A stretch of 64,000 bases of DNA from Glandiceps talaboti (taxonomy: Eukaryota > Hemichordata > Enteropneusta > Spengelidae). The position numbers and the translations under genes were made by a program. The stretch is from assembly GCF_964340395.1 (NCBI RefSeq), contig NC_135567.1:8300658-8364657 (forward strand). Direction: 5' to 3'. This document shows positions 12,401 to 24,276 of the stretch, one piece after another (the stretch's first letter is position 1; every line of letters starts with the position of its first letter). Under the pieces are notes generated by a model. The model saw only the letters and a program-made list of their open reading frames with translations. It did not search any database and was not told where the DNA came from.

Positions 12401-14755
12401 CAATTAAAATGCGTTGGCCCATGCATCTATTGTTTCCTTGCTGACGGACAAGCTATGTATAGTTTGAGCAAAGTCACGAGTGTCTGTGGTTTGAGCTATT
12501 GAGGCTACTGTGAACAGTGCCCCCGTGCGGTGGCTGATGGAGAAGTGGCTGCTACGTTCAGCACAGTATGACTATGAGCCGAGTTCTATGCATAACCGGT
12601 GTAGGCATCCGTTCCTTAGTCAGTCTCTCCGTATGTATCATTTTTTTCCGATCAATGTGTCTATATTTTATCAAAGAATTAATCACTACTCTTGACAAAC
12701 GTCCAAACGTTGGCAAAATATTCCCTACCTGAAAGTTTGTGGCGTAATTTTACTGACCTCAACATATACCTTAGTAGTAGTAGTAGTAGCGACGGCAGCT
12801 GTTGCAATGGCGACTACAATCTGAAACTGAATGAACAGCTGAGCGCTGTAGCCCCATCACTTCAAAAAATTGATGCGCGTTCAGCGTAAGTTTGAGAATA
12901 TTTTTGTTCAAAATTGTCATCATAATAGAAAAAAAATAGTGGGTGTATGTATATAATAAATAAATAATCTTCCGGTATTTCTCATTCATGCTACGTCATC
13001 GAGGACGAATGATTCCCTCATGCCGATAGGCTCGGAGGGATACTGCCGACATTAGGAAATCATGACGTAGCACTCATTTGGAATACCGGTCTTACGAAAT
13101 ATTTCGTCCATGTAAAATAGTATCCGGGTAAGGCTTATGCGCATGCGTACGTATTTATCGTTCGTGACTGTAAAGTTTTGTCCTCTTGGAAATGTTAAAC
13201 CAGCCGTTTTGCAGAAACTCCATGATAAAAAATTCTTGGTAAAGTAATAATAAGTTCAGGTGTATTTACTTACTTGAAATGTGGGATTGTGGGATGGGGA
13301 TATATATTCCCTGTCAGTTTACCGTGACTTAGTCAGACAATTTCAAACTAGGACACAGCACCATTTCGAGTTTCTAATATTTTGCTACTACACGTGTACA
13401 CACGCTTGTGTATGTGTGATTTATGAGATGTAGTCTTGCTTGCAGACGGTGCACGGGTCTAGATTGCTGACAGGAGAAGGACATATATGCAAGCAGGACT
13501 AGTCGCGGTGGCGTGGCGCTGTACATAAATTGTAGAAATAATACAAAGTATTACAATATCAAAGAAACCGCCAAACACAATCGATCTGATAAAAATATGT
13601 CTCACTTTCTCACTCTGTTAACTTAGTATTTCAACTACCTGTAGTGGAATAGGACCAGCACCCCCGGGAGTACGTCTTCTAAGGGGGTGGGGGCACTGTC
13701 AACAGTGCCACTGGATCAGCCGAGCTCAGTGTGCAAGAAGACTGCTGATGATCAAGATGTATACCTATATTGTTACAGAGTGTATTATCTTTATTGTTTG
13801 TTCCTACTCTTCATGGAAAACCACTACCAGACGTTTTACGGTAAGCTGGTTCTCTACATACCTTTCAAACGTGTAATGTGTAAGCAGGGGTGCGTTTGCT
13901 AGCCAAAACGTTTTCTCATTGTTTGGCCAGGGGGCCCTGGCCCGGTTTCTAACCATACAATGCATGTTGAGCGTTTCAAACAGAAGATTGTCGCATTTTG
14001 TGTACATTCAGCATTCATCACTGAAAATTACACCTTTGCAGTTCTGTCAGGATGCTAGAATGCCTAAAAAAAATGCCTGTGCATACACTATTCTTACACT
14101 AACAAAGTGATCTTTGACCTGTGACCTGACCCCAAGTTTATCTCGCATCGCTCAATGTACGTCAAATCGACCGTACCATTATGCCAAAGGGTATTTGTAT
14201 TTCTAAATACCGTTGCTAATTGTAAACGACCAATTTCATGAACATTTTTGCAGTGCTGAATCAAAACTAATGTACGTGTGTGAATGGTCGACTCCGGAGA
14301 ATCTTTGGATTATTTTACTGCGGAGGTTATGTTCGATTCAGCTCCACAGATCCTCCGGAGGCAAGGATTGGCTTGTACTAAGTTGTAGGTGTGAACGTTT
14401 TACGCCGGTGTAAGTGCCCTCAATCAGTGTATTACTTGGTGAGCTTGCTAATCTTTATTCAGAACCACCAATGTATAAAAAAAAACATTGAAGTCGGCAA
14501 CGAACCATAAATATTGTTATTATGATTGATGTACCACACCGCATCATCCCTTCAATGAATCGGCCTTCCATGTAACATTTACGTGGTTCACTCAAACTAT
14601 GTCTTATACTAACTGCAATAAGTGTAGCATGTACTGTGATTTTGGGGTTCTTTCCTCTGTTTTTGTACCTTTTTCGTTCCGATGTTTAACTGGAAGCAAT
14701 CGCTAGAATTTCTCCAATGGTAACGCAAATGGCCAAGGTCACAATGAAAACGTGA
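12401..14755. other. no gene recognised; palindromic segment
   Basis: This 2.3-kb stretch is slightly richer in GC and CpG than its surroundings. It has short open frames (for example 12510-12695 and 13687-13902) with no recognisable family and no convincing splice structure. A (TAG)n run lies at 12772-12789. An imperfect inverted repeat has arms ccggtatt..tgctacgtcat at 12972-12998 and 13072-13099, with about 73 bp between, and may be a small MITE. The words aacagtgccccc (12513) and gggggcactgt (13689) are also inverted copies of each other. Confidence 0.5.
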
Positions 14756-15070
14756 TTGAGATGTCAGCGTACTACCCGTTTCAAAATGTTGCTACTTTTG
14801 GGTTTTCCTCACCGTCGAATTGCAGAGCCAAACTTACGCGAAATATTAGGAGAACAAGAGGATAATTTGCTATTTCAACCACCGTATTTCCCAAAATTTA
14901 ACACGTGTGAGATATGTTTTCGTTATCTGAAAAGTTACCTTATGTTAGAGCACACGATGTCTTCGCCACTGTATTTATGGAAACGGCTATCAAAGAAGTT
15001 GTTGCCGAGATAGCACCGTAATTTGTGTAAATATTCTCTTCTGATTTTGTGGATTTCCTTTGTATTGACT
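14756..15070 (+). pseudogene. Tc1/IS630-type DDE transposase relic
   Basis: The 85-codon open frame 14756-15013 contains LLFQPPYFPKFNTCEICFRY followed by LKSYL (about residues 38-62). This corresponds to the LPPYSPxxNPIExxxxxxK block around the third catalytic acidic residue in the DDE_3 family of Tc1/mariner/IS630-like transposases. Here the usual N-P-I-E is N-T-C-E, keeping the glutamate. In a neighbouring frame from about 14979, AIKEVVAEIA continues the expected C-terminal helix, so there is a frameshift near 14970. The first two catalytic aspartates and the DNA-binding domain are not recognisable upstream. It is a short, non-functional 3' remnant. Confidence 0.6.
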
Positions 15071-15774
15071 CTCGATTATAAGTTTTAACAGTACAGTTAG
15101 GCCAACATGCGAGCATCACAGCCATAAAAGTTCAAACACTGTGAGCATTGGAGGTACATGTATCTGTGAATATATGGTTTGTGTAAAAGTTGCTATTGAT
15201 GTCTACGTTTTAGGTACTTGTCCTCGGGTTTTAATTTTACGATATTTCCATCTTGAAGTTTTTCACTGAATGTGAATGTACTCGGAAAAGTAATGGGGTG
15301 ACTGGTCCCCTTTTACATGTGCAAGTCAGATGGCGTCACATAATTAATCTGCAAATAAATGCAGCTCGTTCTCAACATCACGTAATTGCGTACAATTAGT
15401 GTTCAGTAGGATTTTTTGTGTGGTTTACTGAAATATTTCATAGCAGACGACTGATGTGCGAAGTGAAATTGATAACATATATTGGGTCATTTCACAAGTG
15501 CAGGAAGTGTTTAGTATCATTTTTGACTTTTTTACCAGTGAATGTCTACGCCACACTGCGGGGGGACATTTTGGATTGATTACTTTCAAATTATTAGTGA
15601 AAGTCAAGTTAATTGTAACTAGATAAACTACAAACACTGGTATGCTGATTATTTCCTCAACTCAACTCTGACATAATTGAAATTACTTTCTTTAGAACTA
15701 TGTTGATACCAAGATTTGATGACAAAATCACATTTATTTTAATGTTAATGTTTTTAAAACATTGTGTCTTCCAG
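15071..15774. other. no feature seen
   Basis: Non-coding AT-rich sequence with no repeat or open frame of note. It ends in a pyrimidine-rich acceptor-like stretch (attgtgtcttccag at 15761-15774) just before the zinc-binding exon. Confidence 0.5.
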
Positions 15775-15969
15775 GCAAGACATTCCTCTTCATTGGAAAG
15801 GATAGTGATGGTTCTAAGCAAGTGTTACTAACCCAACAAGAAAGGGAGGAAGTTTTCAAAGAATGTCATGTTTCTGCAATGTTGGTCATCTTGGCATCAA
15901 CAAAGACTGTGAAGAAGATTTCATCCAGGTTTTATTGGAAGACCATCTCAAGTGACATGCAACAATTGG
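15775..15969 (+). pseudogene. integrase zinc-binding (H2C2) exon, broken
   Basis: An exon-like block sits between an AG acceptor (15773-15774) and a GTAAGT donor (15970). It encodes VLLTQQEREEVFKECH, then a two-step frame slip at about 15877-15905, then KTVKKISSRFYWKTISSDMQ. The +1 frame across the slip reads GHLGIN, so the intact ancestor had the H..GHLGxxKT..xxxxxFYW pattern of the H2C2 integrase zinc-binding domain. The CxxC half follows in the next exon (16915). This matches gypsy-type integrases and their domesticated or DNA-transposon relatives (GIN1, KRBA2-like, Ginger). The compensating indels show it no longer encodes an intact protein. Confidence 0.7.
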
Positions 15970-15984
15970 TAAGTATGATTATTT

Positions 15985-16830
15985 AGTTAGATAATGGTTC
16001 TGTAAAATAGTATCCCCCTAAAGTACTTAGTACATTAAAATTTCATACATTTTCACAAGAGAAAGCAGTAAATATCTTCTTGGTAAATTTATCTATACTT
16101 TGATACACATGATGCTTGTAGTCAACTGAACAATAATAACTCTGTCATACATAGCCTGTTTCCCATCATATTCACTGCAACAGCCATGCTGAGACCAGTA
16201 AAATAGTATCCCCCTCCCCCCTGAGTACTAAGTTTGGCACTTCCAAAATCCATACTTTTTCAGAATGGAAAGTGTTAAACATGTTGGTAAATATATGCTT
16301 TGATACACATGATGCTTGTATTCAGCTGAAAAATACAACTTCAGACATCAGACCATGTTACAAACAGGGAAAGTAAACAACTGAATTAGATTTTAATAAC
16401 TTTTGGCTCAGCATGTTGGAAGTACAGACAAGTATTACATTCCATCATTTGATAAGAACAGTTTTATGACCACTTTACATAAATTTACAGTTCCCCTGGT
16501 ATTTCATGTACACATAAAGAGGCAATAAATCTGTTCTTATCAAACCATGGTGTGAACTACAAGTCTCTGCTGTTTTAACATTTTGAGCCAAGTGTAATAA
16601 ATCCAATTTGCTTGTTTACTGTCCCTGTTTCAGTGTTTGTAACAGGTTCAGTTGTCCATAGTCTGATGTCTGAAGTTATAATATCTCTGTCATACGTATA
16701 GCCCGTTTACCATCATAGCCATGCTGAGAACTGTAAAATAGTATCCCCTCCAGAGTACTCCAGAGTTTTCCACTTCCAAAATTCATACATTATATGTCTA
16801 TAATACTTTGATGTACATTATGTTTGTAAA
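15985..16830. repeat. three 194-bp tandem repeats in the intron
   Basis: The word gtaaaatagtatcccc recurs at 16003, 16198 and 16733 with shared flanks (tttgatacacatgatgcttg; ctctgtcatac, catagcc). The first spacing is 195 bp. The second is 535 bp because a 341-bp palindromic MITE lies inside; without it the spacing is 194. The repeats fill the intron between the two integrase exons. Confidence 0.85.
16337..16677. mobile_element. palindromic 341-bp MITE
   Basis: The left end AACTTCAGACATCAGAC at 16337 and the right end GTCTGATGTCTGAAGTT ending at 16677 are complementary. The complementarity extends inward for about 90 bp per arm (ttacaaacagggaaagtaaac on the left; gtttactgtccctgtttcag and gtttgtaa on the right; ggctca / tgagcc at the inner ends). 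It interrupts the second 194-bp repeat. The flanks are A/T-only (aaata / ataat), so a TA or ATA duplication is possible but not certain. No coding capacity is seen. Confidence 0.75.
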
Positions 16831-16914
16831 GAATTGAAAAATAATAATCATATACTATATACTATAGTCAATATTCTCTATAATGTTGTTCTGAACGTTA
16901 TTATATTTTATTAG

Positions 16915-17085
16915 ATCAAGAGTTGTGGTAAGTGTCAGAGGTTTGAGAAAATAAAAACTTGTGTTCCTGAACTGAACCCTATTCCGATTAAAGCTCCATG
17001 GTATATGCTTGGAATCGATTTAGTTGGCCTATATCCATAGGTGATGCCTATTCCCACTTGAAACCGTACACATAAATCAATAATC
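16915..17085 (+). pseudogene. integrase core start, truncated by repeats
   Basis: After an acceptor (ttatattttattag, ending 16914) the exon encodes SCGKCQRFEKIKT, the CxxC half of the H2C2 zinc finger, then IPIKAPWYMLGIDLVGLYP and a stop at 17038. The segment PWxxxGIDLVG is the start of the retroviral-type integrase core, and the aspartate of GID is the first catalytic residue. The rest of the core, including the second aspartate and the glutamate, is absent. Reading in another frame continues briefly (GDAYSHLKPYT at about 17040-17072), and the 42-bp array begins at about 17086. The protein is thus cut after the first catalytic residue. Confidence 0.75.
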
Positions 17086-19655
17086 AACCTCCAGCAGACC
17101 AGTCCCAGATAGAGCACCAGCCTTCAACCACTCCAGCAGACCAGTCCTAGATAGAGCACCAGCCTTCAACCACTACAGCAGACCAGTCCCAGATAGAGCA
17201 CCGTCCTTGAACCACTCCAGCAGACCAGTCCCAGATAGAGCACCAGCCTTCAACCACTCCAGCAGACCAGTCCCAGATAGAGCACTGGCCTTCAACCACT
17301 CCAGCAGACCAGTCCCAGATAGAGCACCAGCTTTCAATCACTACAGCAGACCAGTCCCAGATAGAGCACCAGCTTTCAACCACTACAGCAGACCAGTCCC
17401 AGATAGAGCACCAGCCTTCAACCACTACAGCAGACCAGTCCCAGATAGAGCACCAGCCTTCAACCACTACAGCAGACCAGTCCCAGATAGAGCACTGGCC
17501 TTCAACCACTCCAGCAGACCAGTCCCAGATAGAGCACCGGCCTTCAATCACTACAGCAGACCAGTCCCAGATAGAGCACCAGCTTTCAACCACTCCAGCA
17601 GACCAGTCCCAGATAGAGCACCAGTTTTCAACCACTCCAGCAAACCAGTGTCAGACAGAGAACCAGCCTTCAACCACTCCAGCAGACCAGTCCCAGATGA
17701 TAGAGAACAAGCTTTCAACCACTCCAGCAGACCAGTCCCAGATAGAGAACCAGCTTTCAACTACTCCAGCAGACCAGTCTCAGACAGAGAACCAGTTTTC
17801 AACCACTCCAGCAGACCAGTCCCAGATAGTGAACCACCTTTCAACCACTCCAGCAGACCAGTCCCAGATAGAGCACCAGCTTTCAACAACTCCAGCAGAC
17901 CAGTCTCAGAGAACCAGCCTTCAACTATTCCAGCAGACCAGTCTCAGATAGAGCACCAGCTTTCAACCACTACAGCAGACCAGTCCTAGATAGAGCACCA
18001 GCCTTCAACCACTACAGCAGACCAGTCCCAGATAGAACACCAGCCTTCAACCACTCCAGCAGACCAGTCCAAGATAGAGCACCAGCCTTCAACTACTCCA
18101 GCAGACCAGTCTCAGATAGAGCACCAGCTTTCAACCACTCCAGCAGACCAGTCTCAGATAGAACACCAGCTTTCAACCACTCCAGCAGACCAGTCCTAGA
18201 TTGAGCACCGGCCTTCAACCACTCCAGCAGACCAGTCACAGATAGAGCACCAGTTTTCAACCACTCCAGCAAACCAGTGTCAGACAGAGAACCAGCCTTC
18301 AACCACTCCAGCAGACCAGTCCCAGATGATAGAGAACAAGCTTTCAACCACTCCAGCAGACCAGTCCCAGATAGAGAACCAGCTTTCAACTACTCCAGCA
18401 GACCAGTCTCAGACAGAGAACCAGTTTTCAACCACTCCAGCAGACCAGTCCCAGATAGTGAACCACCTTTCAACCACTCCAGCAGACCAGTCCCAGATAG
18501 AGCACCAGCTTTCAACAACTCCAGCAGACCAGTCTCAGAGAACCAGCCTTCAACTATTCCAGCAGACCAGTCTCAGATAGAGCACCAGCTTTCAACCACT
18601 ACAGCAGACCAGTCCTAGATAGAGCACCAGCCTTCAACCACTACAGCAGACCAGTCCCAGATAGAACACCAGCCTTCAACCACTCCAGCAGACCAGTCCA
18701 AGATAGAGCACCAGCCTTCAACTACTCCAGCAGACCAGTCTCAGATAGAGCACCAGCTTTCAACCACTCCAGCAGACCAGTCTCAGATAGAACACCAGCT
18801 TTCAACCACTCCAGCAGACCAGTCCTAGATTGAGCACCAGCCTTCAACCACTACAGCAGACCAGTCCCAGATAGAGCACCAACCTTCAACAACTCCAGCA
18901 GACCAGTCCCAGATAGAGCACCAGCCTTCAACCACTCCAGCAGACCAGTCCCAGATAGAGCACCAGCCTTCAACCACTACAGCAGACCAGTCTCAGATAG
19001 AACACCAGCCTTCAACCACTCCAGCGGACCAGTCCTAGATTGAGCACCAGCCTTCAACCACTACAGCAGACCAGTCCCAGATAGAGCACCAGCCTTCAAC
19101 CACTCCAGCAGACCAGTCCCAGATAGAGCACCAGCCTTCAACCACTACAGCAGACCAGTCCTAGATAGAGCACCAGCCCTCAACCACTACAGCAGACCAG
19201 TCCCAGATAGAGCACCAGCCCTCAACCACTACAGCAGACCAGTCCCAGATAGAGCACCAGCCTTCAACCACTCTAGCAGACCAGTCCCAGATAAAGAACC
19301 AGCCTTCAACCACTACAGCAGACCAGTCCCAGATAAAGAACCAGCCTTCAACCACTACAGCAGACCAGTCCCAGATAGAGCACCAGCCTTCAACCACTAC
19401 AGCAGACCAGTCCCAGATAGAGCACCAGCCTTCAACCACTACAGCAGACCAGTCCCATATAGAGCACCAGCCCTCAACCACTCCAGCAGACCAGTCCCAG
19501 ATAGAGCACCAGCCCTCAACCACTACAGCAGACCAGTCCCAGATAGAGCACCAGCCTTCAACCACTACAGCAGACCAGTCCCATATAGAGCACCAGCCTT
19601 CAACCACTCAAGCAGACCAGTCCAAGATAGACCGTCAGCTTTCAATCACTCCAGC
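17086..19655 (+). repeat. 42-bp minisatellite in a coding frame
   Basis: About 60 copies of a 42-bp unit, caaccactccagcagaccag then tcccagatagagcaccagcc and tt. Forty-two bases are 14 codons, so each strand stays open in several frames over long stretches (for example 17207-17989). One forward frame reads STTPADQSQIEHQ per unit and runs without a break into the downstream segment SITPADPHFPSPLPF, then FRREPRRFILEQ. The array may therefore have expanded from a linker codon block of the integrase/Ulp1-like gene. Some units are 39 or 45 bp. A segment of about 370 bp (17640-18010) recurs at 18270-18640, an offset of 629 bp. The long open frames are by-products of the period, not genes. Confidence 0.9.
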
Positions 19656-20507
19656 AGACCCACATTTTCCCAGTCCCTTACCCTTCAGAAGGGAACCAAG
19701 AAGATTCATACTTGAACAGAGCCATTCACTTGCAAACTTAAAAAGAAGAAGAGAATTGACAAAGACAGAGCACGTTTAGGGAAAGATATTCCAAGTATGG
19801 TAAAACTCATTAAAACACCAGGACAATGGATGACTGACCATGTCATGAATCACGCACCAGCTCTATTTCAGCAGCAGAGTCCACACATGGACAGTCTACA
19901 GGATGTCCTTGTAATGACGGCAGGCACAGCTAGCATCACACCAGATCAAGAATTCATCCAAATACTGAATATAGACCAAAATCACTGGGTTACAGTATCC
20001 AATATTGCTGCAGCAAAGGCGTAGTGAATGTATATGATTCCATGGGGTGTGGGCTAGATAGAAGAGCAAAGAAGGCTGTAGCCTGTCTGCTATTTCATGG
20101 AGGGATAAGTATAAAAATACAGTGCGTGCATACACAAACAATTAGGGTGTGATGACTGTGGACTATTTGCTATGGCCAATGCAACAGCCAAATGTTTTGG
20201 ACTTGAACCAACAGAGTTCATGTGGGAGCAGACATCGATGAGAAGCCATCTCGCAACGTGTTTTCAACATCAAATCATGGAGATTTTCACGTCATGGAGA
20301 AGACGACGGGGCCATAAAATCTGGAAAACGTTAATGTTACCCATCTACTGCCATTGCAGGCAACCAGATCGTGGAAGCAACATGATGCAGTGTGACAAGT
20401 GTAAAGACTGGTACCATACTGATTGCAAAGAACTGTCAGCAAGTTTACTTAACAACAAAAGACTGAAATTTGTGTGTACAAAGTGTAAAAACCAAATGTG
20501 TCACTAA
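19656..20507 (+). pseudogene. Ulp1-like protease plus PHD finger, frameshifted
   Basis: This is the C-terminal part of the same broken gene. In three successive frames it reads WMTDHVMNHAPALFQQQSP, then EFIQILNIDQNHWVTVSNI (19947-20005), then VVNVYDSMGCGLD (20024-20062), then GCDDCGLFAMANATAKC (20146-20196). The order H (NHWV), D (VYDS), C (CGLFA) matches the catalytic His-Asp-Cys of Ulp1/C48 SUMO-type cysteine proteases. A PHD finger follows at about 20343-20502: IYCHCRQPDRGSNMMQC, DKCKDWYHTDC, then FVCTKCKNQMCH, a complete Cys4-His-Cys3 set. Stops and shifts near 19778, 20005-20020 and 20146 break the frame. Integrase, Ulp1-like protease and PHD together are known from Ginger-type elements and related KRBA2-like genes. 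The start at 20172 of the last open piece has no biological meaning. Confidence 0.75.
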
Positions 20508-23380
20508 ATAACTGCCTCAACTAGCAAATAACCAATGCTTTTCGTGGTTCCGATAACAGATGTAATGTTTTTAGGTGGAAACTTGTATCATAAAAATTTT
20601 GAACTTTCTTGCAAGGCTCATGTGTAAAACTGCCGACCTTTAGCCAATATTGACAAAATAGTCAAACACTTTGAAATATGACAATCTACGTTGTATATTT
20701 AAAGGCCAAATCAATTCACATGAGTAAAATCAAGGTGCAGTATCAATATACATAACAAAAATGAATGTCACATATAATGAATGTCACATTTGCTGCTAAA
20801 TTTGTGTACACATTGATTCTGAAAAAGAACGCCAGTGAAAAAATAAGAACAACTCTTAGTATTATAGTGACCATGGTCACACTTTACTTTTCACAAAGTC
20901 TACTTCTTGAGCACTAAACAATGCCTACAGTTCGCTTGAGCAAATAAAATGCCTCTCTTTTGAAGTTGTGTAATGGCCTAGCTTTTTAATAAATTAAGAC
21001 CATATGGAACTACAATTTTGCACAATGAACATCAAGTTCAATTTAACTAAATAGTTAACTTATCCTGTTTGTAACAATTGTAACCAAACTATGAAAACGT
21101 GAATTCACATTGGCTAAAAACGTTTCTAAATTGTGCCTTTACAGAAAAGAAAAATATCTAAGAAAGATTTGGCAATGTTCATGCACCTTATGGTGTGAGC
21201 CATGACTTGGTCACAGACTACATGTATGTTAAGTAACATCAATTCATATGTCTTGAGTAGCATTCGAAATGTATCGTTGATAGCAATGAATGTCATATAA
21301 AACAGTCAAGTGAGTATAACTGCTAATATTTGTAATCTAAGATCATAAGGAGAAAACCTGGCTCACAACTCCTATTTTATAATGTATATGACTTTAGTTG
21401 CTGTTCATTTTAGTGCTTTGTACATATGTGTGATGTCCTGTGTAAAAATATCGTTTTTTTATGGAGTTGATTTGTGTAGTCGATATAATTTAAATGTCTT
21501 AAAATTATTTGATATAGTTGTGTGTAATTGAAATGAAATTGAAATGTATAGATGGACAAGAATCGCACGTCTGATTATTTCGGAGAATTAATATACATAT
21601 AGTTCAATTATAAAAATTGGTGCAGATCATCAATTTTAGAATTCAATTTAATATTAGTGGCAGTACATTCTATTCATATCATGATGAAACAATAAGTGCT
21701 TGGTAAGATTTGCTTTTATAGAAATGTATCTTTCATTTTTTAAACGTTAATATCATTAAAAATGAACCAGCATGATTTAAAACTGTTTGAATTGTACTGT
21801 ATGTGTCATCAGATGAGTTTTGTTATACAGTGCATATGGGAGAGAGTAAATGTGAGGTTATGAAATTTCTACTCAAGAGTCCATATAGAAACGCTGCTGA
21901 GACATTTTTTGATAGCGTAGTAATTTCCATTTGAAAAAAAAAAAAAATATTTGGGAACCTTGGTCATCTATTGCATATGTTAAAATAATGTCGTTGGGGA
22001 AAACTTCGTTGGCATGTTTTCAATATGTTGCCATTATTATTGGATGCATCTTGTACTACACATACAACAAGGTCTCACTGCTAAGATTATAATACATCTC
22101 TAATAAGCTGATTTTAAGACGGTTCTGTGCATTGACATCACCGACAGACTTGTAAAACACAAGTTTCTGTCCAAAATTTGTGCTTCTTGTAGATATTTGA
22201 AACTGGGATTGTACTTACTCAAAGAATATAAAAGAACTTTCAGTTTTATTTGAATTCATTATTTACCCATCATTTGAAATCAAAATCACCAATCGATTGG
22301 ATTCTAGGCTAGTATGCCCCTAGATGTATGTGATAGTGTGCATAATAAAAATCTATTTCAACAGAATTATTTATTTTATTTTCAAGTACACCCTTCTAAT
22401 CACAGTTTTTCTAAAGTAACCCTCCAACAGAGGATGAAAATTTCGGAAGTACTAGCCCTCGATTTTCCGACCTCCGCCCTCCTCCAGATGTTTGAGAATG
22501 AAGCTTCGTTTTGTGTGTAGATTGAAAATATAACGACCATTCTCTAATAACACACACAACCAATCACAACTCATTTGGAACTGGCGATAGTAGATCGGAC
22601 CGGATGTTATTTTACAGGGGGATACAATGTTATGCTGTAAAACATAAATTTTAATCTGGGCCCATTTTAACGATGCGCATAAACGTTACCCAGATTCTAT
22701 TTTACTGTGGACTAAAAAAAACATTACACCAGGAGATTATATATATTATTAATTATTCCTGTACAGCTACTAATATCAGAGGTATGTTTATGTATCTAAG
22801 AGTTCACTTTCCACATGTAGCATTAACACCAAAGCTCCACATGCTGGACAAACCCATAGAAGCTCACACTGTTGCTAAATTTACCACTAGAGGGCGACCT
22901 GAAGGTCGTAAGTACGATCGAGAAGGAAAGACACTCTAACTCCTACTCTAACTTGTGAGATTTAATTTGACAGCTCGGAAATATACAAAAAATAAACATC
23001 AACGGTCAAATAAATAACGTCTAGTGATAGTAAATACCTTAAATTCTTTACTGTATAATTGTCATCTGTTTAAAATGGCTACAGCTGACAATATTTAGTA
23101 ATATAAGTTAACCTCACTCAAATCCAACACTTGCCCCGTACCCTAGGTATCACCCATATCCAACTGCAGTGCAAGGACACAGCAACGACTGTATGTGTTG
23201 CATGATGACACATCGTAATGGCATTTTTCGATTGTTTACATAGTACAATTGCTTCCTGATTGGCTGTTTTGGTGTTGGAATGAACTTTTACATAGTAAAC
23301 ATTCTCTGAGTGCCAATCTACGTGAATTGGGTCAGCCTTTACTGTGTCTTTGGCACTGCAGTTGACCAAACTTGTACTTA
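20508..23380. other. no clear gene; possible decayed element piece
   Basis: A 2.9-kb AT-rich stretch without repeats of note. The only hint of coding is 22673-22939, where YLRVHFPHVALTPKLHMLDK resembles the xxxTPKxHxLExH motif seen in some transposon-derived invertebrate proteins. It is followed by unrelated sequence, and upstream frames are closed, so this is weak. No splice-supported exon, RNA gene or promoter was recognised. Confidence 0.4.
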
Positions 23381-23901
23381 TTGAGATATAAATTTTTGAC
23401 CAAAATTCACATTTTACACCTACTTTGCATATTACTGTGTGAGATCATTATTTGCTTAATATTTCTTCATCCATACCCCCTCAGATACGTCCAAATTAAA
23501 TTTCAGCCCAATCTGCTGAGTAGTTTCGGAATTAAAGATTTTTGACCAAAAAGTCACGCTAATTTTGCATATTACTGATGGAATCATCTTGTCATGAACA
23601 AATCTAAATTTTTGACCAAAAAAGTCACACTAATTTTGCATATTACTGATGGAATGATCTTGTCATGAATAAATATAAATTAAGTCACCTCTAAGAATGT
23701 TCCCATCATATTTCAGACCAAGCTGCCCAGTGGGTTTTGGAGTTGAAGTTTTTTTTTTTACCAAAAATCACATTTTTTTACCCAAAAGGGACATCTCGGT
23801 TGCAATCATTTTCATTTGAACAATTTCCCAACTAGATATCAGAAGTAACATCACTACCAAATATGAAAGCAATCGGCCCAGCATTTTTTTACTTTAACTT
23901 G

Positions 23902-23961
<60 letters not shown>

Positions 23962-24010
23962 CACACACATACACTTTGCCATGCCTATAGCACTACTGAA
24001 TCTTATCAGT
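23380..24010 (+). repeat. repeat A copy with (CA)n core
   Basis: A dispersed module in fixed order: gagatcattat..cttaatatttcttcat; attaaatttcagcccaatct; agatttttgaccaaaaag; aattttgcatattactgatg (here partly duplicated at 23560-23680); caatttcccaactaga; accaaatatgaaagcaatc; tttactttaacttgtttac; a (CA)n microsatellite (23904-23969); and an end block tgccatgcctatagcactac then tgaatcttatcagttca. The same order recurs elsewhere in this window, always in this orientation. Confidence 0.9.
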
Positions 24011-24276
24011 TCAATAAAAATTACATGAGCACCAAGAATAATTTTTATGTATAGTTCTTTTCTTCAACATTACTTGTAAACATGATATCAAAGGCCATTA
24101 ACAATATACTTATCGGATTTAGTACTATGTGAAGGTGGTTGTCTTATGAAAACATGTGAATACCTACCTTATCATATCAAGAAGTTATCATCAAACATAT
24201 TCTATGTCACATTGGAATAGGTGTATGCGTCACGTAATAGATACATAAAAGATTACCTCATCTAAACTCAACTTAC

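Noticed and set aside
12510-14413. Several 60-75 codon frames in a CpG-richer area, possibly 5' exons
   Set aside because: No recognisable domains, no supported splice pairs, and both strands are open to similar lengths.
17207-17989. 260-codon forward frame (NHSSRPVPDRAPAF repeats) and its minus-strand partners
   Set aside because: Pure product of the 42-bp period, which keeps several frames open on both strands. Only the STTPADQSQIEHQ frame connects to a domain.
22673-22939. 88-codon frame with TPKLHMLDK
   Set aside because: One short motif resembling transposon proteins is not enough; no flanking support. Mentioned only as a weak hint.
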